The translations under genes and the position numbers were made by a program. Below the pieces are notes generated by a model, which had not been told where the DNA came from, made no database searches, and was given only the letters and a program-made list of their open reading frames with translations. From Syngnathus acus (Eukaryota > Chordata > Actinopteri > Syngnathiformes > Syngnathidae): 64,000 nucleotides of DNA. This document shows positions 12,808 through 22,479 of this stretch, piece after piece. Location: assembly GCF_901709675.1 (NCBI RefSeq), contig NC_051095.1, forward strand, positions 4,713,956 through 4,777,955, given 5' to 3'. How positions within the stretch are numbered: the first letter of the stretch is position 1; each line of letters starts with the position of its first letter.

Positions 12808-12937
12808 GCTTTGGCAGCCTCGGTGGCGCTGGCTCACAGAGCCCTGTGAGTCAGTCCGCTCTGATTTCTCAGATGCAGGGGATGTAGTCACAGCCTATGC
12901 AAGACAGGGGAGGGAGGGGGGGAGAGAGAGAGGAAGT
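12808..12937 (-). other. Exon 2 5' untranslated part (12808-12894) and its splice acceptor tract (12895-12937)
   Basis: On the minus strand a pyrimidine tract at about 12937-12902 (CTCTCTCTCTCC and CCTCCC runs) ends in TTGCATAG, so the exon starts at 12894. The 87 bases before the first ATG stay open in the frame of the signal peptide (reading AVTTSPASEK and onward). The frame alone would allow coding further upstream, but exon 1 at 33745 supplies no in-frame AUG before its TAA. The plain reading is 5'UTR. A reader should note the frame is open in case the alternative exon at 61095-61142 is used. Confidence 0.6.
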
Positions 12938-12939
12938 GA

Positions 12940-13300
12940 ATGAAACAAAGCTGTTTGCTCGCCGGGTTTTATCTCTCCCAGCACATTTGTGACATACCCC
13001 CGCACGGCCTCGGCTGGAGGTGCCACGGGATAGGAGGAGGCTGACGTGCTCGCGGGCTATGTTCTGACACTTCTCTAAATGGAATAGTCACTCCGGGACG
13101 CATGTGTGCGCGGGAGAATGCAAAAGAAGGAGCCGCACGCACATAGATACAAATTCGCTCGCATGTCACTGTTGATTTGGGCTTCCGGGAGACCGAGACA
13201 AGCTCGGAAATATATTTTCTCCGTACCGACGGGTGCAAAAGCAGAAGTCACAATTAGAATAAAATATAAATTACCATTATGTACAATCTTGGACTGGCCT
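12940..13300. other. CpG-containing sequence upstream of exon 2
   Basis: It lies just on the intron 1 side of exon 2. It has CGCTCGCATGTCACTG, CATGTGTGCGCGGGAG and CTCGCGGGCTATG. It could host a minor promoter for exon 2, but there is no TATA box and exon 2 has a clear acceptor, so I keep it as intron. Confidence 0.3.
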
Positions 13301-13479
13301 TGAACATATACATATTAGCTTTTAAGCTAAGGCAGGGTTTGTTTTTGTCAGTTTCATGCTTCTCTAATATATATATACACAATATAATAAATGAAAAAAA
13401 ATATATTGGTAGTTAAGGTATTAAATTGCTACTCGTCTACTTCTGCATCTCGCTTTATGTGAAACTAGTGTAGTAGAGT

Positions 13480-13590
13480 TTCAACGTCCTACAGAGGCAG
13501 GCTCCCTTTAGTGGTACAAGAAGTAATCACTGGCCAGGTACAGTTCAGTTGTATTTAACTGTAGTTTAATAAATTTGTGTTTAATCTTTA
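13480..13590. repeat. Dispersed repeat carrying GGCTCCCTTTAGTGG, copy A
   Basis: It shares GGCTCCCT[T/C]TAGTGGT, CAA, AATCACT and GTTGTATTTAACT-type words in the same order with 16790-16950. The segment also contains a degenerate CTCF-like core on the minus strand (CCACTAAAGGGAGC). Confidence 0.4.
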
Positions 13591-14905
13591 GGAACCGTTC
13601 GTTTCTGAAACATTTATTTAGGTACGATTTTCATTTATTTGTTCTGTGGAAATTATTTTTGAGTACAGATTTTTATTTTTCCCACACTATTTAAGACTAT
13701 GGTGATACTTGGAGAGTAAAGTATTGCTTGCAGTAAAAACTTTGAGAAGCACTGCCCAGGTTGCAATGGGTAAACATCTCAAGGACAAGTTTGTCTTTGA
13801 AGGATGGAAATTGACTGTCCATTTATCAGTCCTTGACACTTTTTGGTGTTCTATTCATAATAATCACACCCACCAGAAATCACGTAGCAACGTGAAACTG
13901 CCAAAATTGTGCTGCTACCGAACCAATTATTAGATAACGCCGTCAGAATAACACAGATGAAACGATTTCAATGGACCTTTGCAAACCACGCTGGAGTCTC
14001 GATTCAAACTTAAATTCATACATGAAGTCAAACAAACTAACTTTGAAAACTCCCCACAGATGCAAAACAAATGTTTTGCGTGTTTGTGTGTGACTGACTC
14101 ATTCAAGCTGGACCGACCTCAATGGAGGTTTGGGCTGACAGACCACAAAGCGTGAGGTACAAGTGCATGTTACGTCCAGGCCACGGCGGTTCACCACTGG
14201 CATGTCAGCATTCGACACGCCAGCTCATCAGCAGTCGCTCCGTTTACTGGTTGAACAAAAATGTGACGAGAGAGCCTCCGTTATGGAAAACATCAACAAC
14301 CCTCCCTTCTTCTTGTCTTTGGTTGATAGGGATCACAATCACATCGGAGAGGAGCCACGCACACACAGACACACACACACTCCACCCTTTTCTAATTAAC
14401 ACTGTGCATGTTGTCTGGCTTTGTTTAATAATGCACGATCGCTATCATCCTTTTGAATAGAGGCAGCAGTGAATGGGAACACAATAACACCACCGGGAGA
14501 AGAAAGACAACATTGTGCGTGTTGTTTTTTTTTTTTTCTCCCGCTTTCTCTCCGTATTGTCATCGATGTTTGATGAAAAGCATCAGTGGCGGCACGGAGT
14601 GTAAAGCTGATTATTTTTAAAGAGCGCTGCACACTTTGTCTAGCTTTTATTTTAGTTCTTTTTTGGGGGTGCTTTGGTAACTCAAGTGAAGCTATTTGTT
14701 ATTATATAAATTAAATTCCATAAATGCAAAATATGCAACATGGTAATATTTATATACTGAATTGTATTTAAAAGCTAATCTTCCACTATTAATGAGTTTT
14801 AATTTTTTCAAAAACGAGTAATTTAATTGGGTTTAAAAATTCCTCCATTTTGATTTTGTGTTTTGAGTTCTTAATCAGTCAAACACATGTAAATAATTTT
14901 AATTA

Positions 14906-14995
14906 AAGGTGTAAACATTAATAGTGTTAATTAACTAATCAATGATCAAATCAATTGGCAACTATTTCAATATTTGGCATACAAGCACCTCTGTA
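14906..14995. repeat. Partial copy of the AATCGATTAATCGA element
   Basis: AGGTGTAAACATTAATAGTG and ATGATCAAATCAATTGGCAA match the left end of the element at 36.67 kb, with the central ATTAATCG words decayed. Only the left end is present. Confidence 0.4.
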
Positions 14996-16088
14996 GCCAA
15001 GCTACGATAAGCTATGCTAACCTAAACGATGCCACACCAGCCAGCTCAAGTCAAGAATAGATGCCAAGAAATAATTTACTTGTCTTTCCTTCCAACACTC
15101 ACAAAGAAGGCTTCTTTTATGATGCACTTAGCGTGCCCCCCCCAAACCCCCCAGCGAGACGCACCGTAGGAAGCTAATTAGGGCTAATGACCTTTGCCAG
15201 AGTGATAATTGCTGGAGAGGCACCTGCTGATACTGCGAGACCAGCAGTGTACCATGCTATAGGTCAAAGGTCGGGCTCACGCTTTTGCTTTAGATGCCTC
15301 GAACATCATCGGAGTGTTGCTAGCTTGCTTGATTCCATTCTTTGTACATTTTGGAATTTCCCTGTTGTGACAATAACAGCGAGGGTGCCCAAAATTTGTT
15401 TTCTTTGAATCAAAGCATCAAATGGAACATAAACCACATAAAAACATTAGAAAATGTGTTGTGAGGATCGTAAAAATAGTTGAAATAGGGGCAGAGATAT
15501 TTTACATTTTTTTTACGCCACTTATCCACCAGAAATGGGCAATAAAAACGAAGTATAATTCCTGCAATTTAAACATAGCAGTATTTACTAATACACAACT
15601 TAAATGTTGTCTTTTTAATAAGGTTGCAGCTTTGTGTCTTCTTTTTAGAACAAAATGAAATGAAATGAATGGAATGAAATAATAAATAAATAAATAATAA
15701 ACAAATCAATAATAAATAATGAAATAATAAAATACCATTATACAAGAAAATAATATAAAAAATAATTGAACTAAAATTAAAATTAAACAAAACCGGTAAC
15801 AGTACATTCTAAAGCTCAAATATTTTCTTTACAGCAACATCAACTAGTAGTAGTCTTTTTTCAGGAAATGAATGAAGAGGACAGTCCGACAGGAACACTT
15901 TGAAAATTTTGACATCGACTGCAAAATCGCCAGCCGCGACGTCGACTCGTCAGAGGCTGAGCAGCACTGCATTTGTTTACCAAGCATGTTCCACCTCTGT
16001 TGCCAACGTTTGTTTTCATTTTTCTCCAGCCTCTCCTTGACTTTTTCGCCACTCTCTCTTTCTCTTCCCTGGCAGCTGTTGGCTTCAG

Positions 16089-16183
16089 ATGGATAGTCCT
16101 GAAAAGAGCAGGACCCTGACCTGCCGTGGATTGACTGATGATGCGATGGTGCACTATAGCACACAAGGTTACAGCACTATTAG
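16089..16183 (+). other. Candidate plus-strand exon inside intron 1
   Basis: A long pyrimidine tract (about 16021-16072, CTCTCTCTTTCTCTTCCC) leads to two possible acceptors, CAG at 16075 and CAG at 16088, and the segment ends ATTAG|GTAAGC (last exon base 16183). Only one frame is open: from the ATG at 16089 it reads MDSPEKSRTLTCRG and onward to about 31 codons plus two bases. From the upstream acceptor it would enter in frame as CWLQM. I recognise no family. The segment lies antisense within the large intron of the signal-peptide gene. It could be an exon of a nested gene, a lncRNA exon, or a coincidence; the opposite strand is also open here. Confidence 0.3.
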
Positions 16184-16789
16184 GTAAGCTTTTGGGACAC
16201 TGAAGGATTTTGTAAAAAGTATTTCGTCTTTGTCTACATGCTGAAATCACCCGCGCTGACCTTGACGGCCGCAGCTCACGCCTGACGATGTCGAATGATT
16301 TGCTGCTACGTTATGTTATAGCTCGTCGCCGCGTTGTATAGGGTCACGCTTGACCTTGCGTGTCAGCATTAGTACAAGCGAGTTTGTGGAGGAGGGCGGT
16401 TACCAAAAACGTTATCATGCAAACAGGCTGCTGCTGGAGGAGTCCATTGTGCCGGGAGCAGAGAGTGTGTCAGGATTGGGATGTGGGGGGAAATGAGAAA
16501 AACGTTAGGAATGGCAGCCAACCTGCAACGACTGGGATTAAATTTACGCTGCATGAACATGGGGGGGGGGATAAATCGTGTTACGTAATATGAAGCAAGG
16601 AGGAGTGGGGAACAGAGGGGTGCAAATTAAATGAATAAGGGGAGCAACAAGGCGAGGGGGTGCTAACGAGGCAACGTGCAAATGCTGCCTGAATTTTTTT
16701 TTTTGCGCAATTAAAATACAGTACTTAAAATATTCACTAATCGATCATATTTTAAAAAAATATGTTCAAATTGACTTTGCGCGATGAGT

Positions 16790-16950
16790 ACCACTAGCAG
16801 TTATGTGGGCTCCCTCTAGTGGTGGACCAAAGAATCACTGAATTAAATGATCGGCTTTTAATCCAGAACAAAATATTTGTTAACTATAGTTGAGTTGTAT
16901 CAATTTAACATTTAATTGTTTTTGTTTATACTCAAGTTAATATTGTATTC
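16790..16950. repeat. Dispersed repeat carrying GGCTCCCTCTAGTGG, copy B
   Basis: It is the partner of copy A at 13.48 kb: GGGCTCCCTCTAGTGGTGG, AAGAATCACTGAATTAAAT, then GAGTTGTATCAATTTAAC. Read on the minus strand, 16822-16809 is CCACTAGAGGGAGC, one base from a CTCF core. Confidence 0.4.
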
Positions 16951-16959
16951 AACTGTTAC

Positions 16960-18480
16960 GTGCACCCCTAAAATAACCGTTAAATTGTAATTCCAATTTA
17001 AAGTAAGACATCAAATAAAAAGTGATGCCACTGAGAGTTTGCCAGATTGATTCCAGTTGATATTTACTTGAAAACATCTTGGCCGAGGTAACAAGGCTCA
17101 ATTCTGACTGACGCTTTCAGGTGTGGTCCGGTGGGTTCACCCCCCCCTCGGTTTCTCCCACATAACAGTACTTGCAGGGTGCATGCACCGCACGCTTCTG
17201 GCACTTGCACATCCACGTCCACTCCCCCACACTCAAACACAGTAGCGCTCTGTGTCGGGATGAATGATCTCGCATCCGTGAGGCGGCGCGAGGACGGCGG
17301 GGGAGGGAGGGAGGGATGCGGAGCCGAGAGGCCTCCGACCGACAAAAACAGCGGGATGACGCAGCGGCGTTTAAAACAACTCAACGATGAGGATTAAAAA
17401 CACTTGTTTTTCTCTTTTTGTAAACAATTGAACGCGACTGGTGACATTTTAGTGCTTTTTGAAGTGCGGCCAAGCTGTTTGCTGTGCAAATAGGCTATTG
17501 AGGAGTACGCGAAGGAAGCGGCGAGGTGACTCGGGGGCCGAAGCGCTATATTCAGAGGGCAGCAAAATAATTAAAATGCCAAGTGTCTCCCATTATCTAA
17601 ATGCTAATTTGCCTCGGTGTAGCCTGAGCTCGAATGTTACGCCACATTACGAGTACCGAGGCAACGGCGACGGTTCAAGTTTTTCGTCAATTACACACGC
17701 TGCACAATGCTATCGCTTCGCTGAAGGTGATGCGGTGGATGTTTTGGGATTTGGCGTCGGGCTATATTAGGTCAAATTCATATTGGCATGTTTCACCCTT
17801 TAAGACCTTCGTTGTCAAATTTGACCACAAAAATTTTTTCCTACCTGTGGAAAAGATCTTTTTTTCTATTGTGCGTAAATTCATGAAGATTGTCTAAATA
17901 ATGATTTCAATGTAATTCTATATTTGTCACAAAAAACCTATTCCAGATGCTTTACGTCAAATGTGTGTTGCTCTCCTCTGCCCCCCCCCACAAAAAAGCA
18001 ACAATGGACCTATCCAATTGTATCCTATATGGAAATGAAAGGTCCTTATTCCAAATAATTTGTGAACCATTTGACGAATGAGTGAGTGAGGAATGAGTCT
18101 CCCTTTGTTACCTCCCCCAAAAAAATAATCAAGCAAAAATCCATGTAATGGAACTATTAAATTTTATACTCCAAGAAAATTTAAAACCCTTTCCTAAATA
18201 GAATCAGAATAGCTTTGTTGTCATTGTACCACAGAGTGCACCTGTAAAAAAAAAAAGAAAAATCTTAGCAAACAAGGAGGGGTTGGCGAGCAATAAAAAA
18301 GTTGATACTTTTGTTTTTTTGTTGCCGAGTTTGCTTTGGACAATCTCAGCCAATTCTGCTGTCCTAAAAATCTGCAGTAAGCCAGAAAAGGTGACGACGT
18401 CATAAGAATCCCCCCCCTCCATTTCTATGTTTTGCACGACGATAAGAATCCCGAGTCAACATCCCGAAAGAGCACACGGA
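16960..18480. other. Intron 1: mixed sequence, no exon seen
   Basis: 17110-17400 is GC-rich with a G-run (GGCGGGGGAGGGAGGGAGG at 17297), and frames are open on both strands over it. 17520-17770 has AATAATTAAAATGCC and ATCTAAATGCTAATTTGCC. The rest is AT-rich filler. Confidence 0.4.
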
Positions 18481-18880
18481 GAGCGACGTGAGCGCGAGCT
18501 TATCAAAGCCTTTCGCATGGAAATAAATCAGTGGCGGCAACGGAGGCATGAAAATATGATAACAGATATGAGATGCTTATTTGCTGACTACACAGATGCG
18601 GGCGCATTTTTTGTTGTTGTGGTCGTCCTTCCATTTTGCCATCGCGATAAGACTGCCAGAGGACATCCTCGCTGGGTGGCACGCCGGCGTTTCACGTCCT
18701 TTAAATATTAAGTGCGAAAATATTCTTCACAGTGGCTGTTCTGCTGATTAAGAGATATTTGGGGCTGCCCTTGAAAGATTGTTAGCGCTTCAAGGTACCA
18801 CCCAAGGCAAAATCAACTCGGGGAGTAGATATATTAGCGCAGTCACTTGAAAGCGGCAAACCTATGGGCGACGTATTTTT
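18480..18880. promoter_or_regulatory. Candidate conserved noncoding block
   Basis: GAGCTTATCAAAGCCTTTCG, GGAAATAAATCAGTGGCGG, GATAACAGATATGAGATGC and CTGATTAAGAGATATTTGG in unique sequence. GATA and ATTA words; no coding support. Confidence 0.3.
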
Positions 18881-19259
18881 GAACGTTTTCCAGAATAGAC
18901 TGAATCCGTTCAGGGTGGAGATTGAAATTCAAATGCCACCGCCATACAAATGTCAGTACGGGGAAATCAAAAACGTTTTGTGTACCACCCCGTTTGACAT
19001 TTTCAAGAGATTTCATTTCCCTGCATATGTGTAAATGTCAAATTACAACAAGAAAACAGAAAAGAATTAACATGTTCATTGGGTCCATAATGCTGGAGTT
19101 CAAATTGCGCTGAATTATATTTCCACCAAAAATAACAACCAAAGAACAACAAAATTCAGACGTTGAAGCCCACTGAATCAATTTCACAGAGACATCCTCC
19201 AAAGTCTTGTCAGTCCCCCTCCGGAACCCTTACAATCCATGATTAAGGACTATGTTGTC

Positions 19260-19480
19260 AAGTTTGACGTGGCCTCGCCGGGGGAGTCAGCAGCGGCCTT
19301 ATCATTAAAGGGGGAGGGGAGGGGGAGGAGGCTGCCCGGACCACCGCTGAGGGGCCTGCCCAAGTGTCATCAAAATGAGATAGGGCCCAGGAGCTTGGGG
19401 ATTAGGCACTGCATAATTACCTATTTAAAGCTCCTAATTGAGCATTCGCAGGCATATTTTAGGAATCCGTTCACACCCGT
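19260..19480. promoter_or_regulatory. Strong candidate conserved noncoding element
   Basis: It contains GGATTA (19399-19404), TAATTA (19414-19419), CTATTTAAAG and CTAATTGAGCATTCGCAGGC, preceded by AAGTGTCATCAAAATGAGAT. The density of homeodomain and OTX-like words in a balanced, non-repetitive block is the profile of deeply conserved vertebrate enhancers. The 110-codon frame over it has no domain. Confidence 0.45.
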
Positions 19481-20499
19481 CGGTGTGCGAATGTTTGCTG
19501 GTGGTCGAAACCTCGAGATTCGACCAATCGGAGAGAAAGAGAGTGTTTGGATGTTTTTGTTTGCATTTTAGGACTAGCAGCAGAGTGTAACCTTGAATAT
19601 AAGGGTTAGCTTATTAGCATGCGAATCCCTCGCTTGTGCATTTATTTAGTTATTAGTTTACAAAGCACTTAGGGTGTTTGTCAGAAATGTGCTGATGGCG
19701 CTTGGCTTCATGAATTATTTAATGCAGGTAAAAGGTCGCTATTGTGATGAGTCGTCTATTTTTTTGTCAAACACAATGATTCAGTTGTATGACATTTAGT
19801 TATTTTGTCTGTGACTGACTGAATCCAAAGGTTTGTATTTTTCGTCATTTTAAAACTTTGGTTAAAGAGATAAACGAACGGGATGTTAGCCAGGATGACC
19901 AAAGTGAAACAGAAGTTATATAAAATATAGTGCGAAAATGATTGCGATGGTCGTCGTGAGAGCCGCGACATGAGGGGCCCCTGTGGTCTTTTGTCACTGA
20001 AAACATTTTGAATGGCAACAACAATTAGAGCAGAATGATAACTCCAGATAGTTTCCCAATGACCCAACGTGTCCCACTTTCTGCACACCAGCGTACGAGG
20101 GATCACCGGGGACGTTGGCTTGTCTTGATTGCATTGCTAACTAAAAGACCGGTGGCGGCGCTTTCTCCAGGGGGCTGGCGGCTGGGTAGACACCAGCTGC
20201 TATCTGAGAGAGATAAACTGTCCGACCCTTGGGGGGGGGGACATACAGCCACCTCGGTCCGGAATGCTGAAGATGCTTATGGCTGGAATGCCATAAAAAT
20301 ACCCCCCAGAGATACGGCAGAGGGCATTCTAGGGTTTCGGCTCAATCGTCGGTGCGAAGCTAGCATCTTTGAAGGGACCAATTCATTGTACTCTGACAAG
20401 GAGCGATCTAAGTCTCTGAATAAGTTTCACTAGTATAGCATGTTGGTCACACTTCCTATGCAGAAATCAATCCCCTAGCATCGATGCCAAGAGTTGCCC

Positions 20500-21180
20500 A
20501 TGAAAACTCCCTTTGACTGATTATTCCATAATTTATGAGGCCTTAGCTTTGCAAATAATACATCCTCTTGACTGTGCTTATGCAATCTGTCACACCAACA
20601 TGACCACGTTTTAACCCCCCCTTCCAAACTGGAATAGACAGGAACACGCTGATTGTTCCGCTGCCTTTTTATTGTTCCTTCTTCCGCAGTGATGGTACGA
20701 CAGCAGCTCTGACACGCTGAATAAAAAGGCTAATTCGGTAGCTTCTGTGGTTCTGGCAGCCTCTATGGATGCAAAGCCAACAAACGGGATGCCTAATGGT
20801 AAAGTCCTCTCCGGCCCCATTCGGCCCCGTTGACATCACCAAAAGGACAACGGAAAGGGGGGTGGGGGGGTCTCGGGAGGAGTGGCCTCAGCACGCTGCA
20901 GAATGGAAGTTCATCTTTATGTAATTATCTCGGGGGCCGTTACGCCGAGCCGGATAGCCGAGTGTTTATTGCGGCCCGGTCGCCATTCACTTTACGAGCA
21001 TCCTCTCGCGCACACCCATGCGGATGATTAACATTCACACGGCGACGCACACAAAACCCATATGAGGCCCAAGTGCCATAACAGCCCAATGAAATATATT
21101 CAGATTAGAAAGGTGTCGCATTACTCTCCAGTCAGATGATAAATACCCGGTTAGCGCCGTCATTAATCTTGTACGCCCCC
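20500..21180. promoter_or_regulatory. Cluster of candidate conserved noncoding elements
   Basis: 20511-20600 has GATTATTCCATAATTTATG, CTTTGCAAATAATAC and CTTATGCAATCTGTCAC. 20910-21180 has TTTATGTAATTATCTCGGG, AATATATTCAGATTAGAAAG, CAGTCAGATGATAAATACCC and GTCATTAATCTTGTACG. Unique sequence ending just before the tandem duplication at 21.24 kb. Confidence 0.4.
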
Positions 21181-21236
21181 TTACTCATTTTCGGCCTGCT
21201 TGGGGGAGCAGTGCGGTGAACGAATGTTGCGTCGCA

Positions 21237-21495
21237 GCTTTCTTTGTGGCACCAGGTCAAGCGAGTTTGACCCGGCGCTTCTCGTTCTTGTCCGGTCTTT
21301 GTTAGCGCAACATTCGATCGCTAAAAGCGTTATTGATGTTTATGCTAGCTCTCCAGCTTCTCGAGGAATCTGGAAAGCTTTCTTTGTGGCACGAGGTCAA
21401 GCTCGTTCTTGTCCGGTCTTTGTTAGCGCAACATTCGATCGCTAAAAGCGTTATTGATGTTTATGCTAGCTCTCCAGCTTCCTGAGGAATCTGAA
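21237..21495 (+). repeat. Tandem duplication of about 120-139 bp
   Basis: Unit A (21237-21375) and unit B (21376-21495) both run AGCTTTCTTTGTGGCAC, GAGGTCAAG or CAGGTCAAG, CTCGTTCTTGTCCGGTCTTT, GTTAGCGCAACATTCGATCG through CCAGCTTC. They are almost identical except that unit B lacks 19 bp (the CGAGTTTGACCCGGCGCTT part of A). High identity implies a recent event; it is not a simple satellite. Confidence 0.85.
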
Positions 21496-21559
21496 AAATG
21501 TCCCTGGGAAAAAAATATTCACGAGGTGTTTTGCTGATTGATTGAATGCCCACTGTTGA

Positions 21560-22470
21560 CGACTCGGCTATTTTTGTCCGATGAGATTACGGCGATAAAG
21601 TCGGTCTCCCGTCGATGCGCGGCGGGACGACAACTGGGTAGGTTTCATCCTTCCCAAGGACCTCTGAGCTTTACCTTGTGTAAGCAGAGCTGATATAAAC
21701 TATCGTTTTTCATTGCAAGGTGTCTGATTAGCTCTAAAGGGGGTCATAAAAAGTGGATGCCATTGTTTGGGACAACGCTTGTTAAACCGGGGCGATGAAA
21801 AACGACCCCGTGCATGCCTTGGAATATAAAATGATAGAAGGTATAATCAAGCAGACATTCCAGGGCCAAATTGTCACGCTCACACAGTTATCTTGTGTTG
21901 AGCCAATTGTGATACCACAGTTTTATGGAATCTCTCAGTCGCCCCCGATTGCTCCGCGCTCCATAAAATGCCGGCGAGTGGATCGGGGCTTCTATAATGA
22001 TGGCCCGGGACAGGAATAAACTTGTTTTACTGCCGCAAACAGAATGATGTGACCTGGAAAGGTTGTATTTTTTGCCGGGATAATGACTATATTTTAGAGT
22101 CGGGCCTCGGTGTGAACTTTAATTACTTGTCTGGGGCCACTGAGCTACACTGGTCTCGAGTACTTAGTAATAAAGTCCATATTGGTACCCTGTTTATTAA
22201 ACCCAATGTGAATGTCTGGTAAGATCATCTTTGCAAACAACACCTCACCTCTGTTTGGACTTATTCAGTGCATGTGCCAATGTAATACTCTCGGAAAACT
22301 TATAATCGCTGTAGCAATCACGACTCATGAATATGCAAATATCAGACAGAACGCGGTACATCATGAATCCTGAGCGTAAAAGCAATTCATCGGTAAAGCC
22401 GCGGCGTATCTTGAGTCGTGCAAGTATTGCCGCCCCCTCCCACCCTCCGTATTTGTGAGATCCCAACTTG
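21560..22470. promoter_or_regulatory. Long candidate conserved noncoding block with octamer site
   Basis: About 0.9 kb of balanced unique sequence: TTGTGTAAGCAGAGCTGATA, GTCTGATTAGCTCTAAAGG, GCCATTGTTTGGGACAACGC (SOX-like ATTGTT), CATTCCAGGGCCAAATTG, TTTAATTACTTGTCTGGGGC, and ATGCAAAT at 22333-22340. Frames are fragmentary on both strands. It is the longest enhancer-like stretch in intron 1. Confidence 0.4.
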
Positions 22471-22479
22471 TCACAGTAA

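Larger units (their letters stand above)
13300..16020. other. Intron 1: AT-rich with dispersed repeats
   Basis: Holds repeat copy A (13.48 kb), the partial element at 14.91 kb, a poly-C at 15136-15142 and AATAAATAAATAAATAATA low complexity at 15680-15730. 14110-14400 is more balanced but shows nothing specific. Confidence 0.5.

Noticed and set aside
15861-16250. 129-codon minus-strand frame
   Set aside because: Shadow of the candidate plus-strand exon and its pyrimidine tract (the E/K/R-rich part is the antisense of the tract).
22245-22466. Minus-strand exon ending CAGAG|GTGAGG in intron 1
   Set aside because: Lies in an enhancer-like block, no acceptor tract, and no plausible phase link to exon 1 and exon 2.
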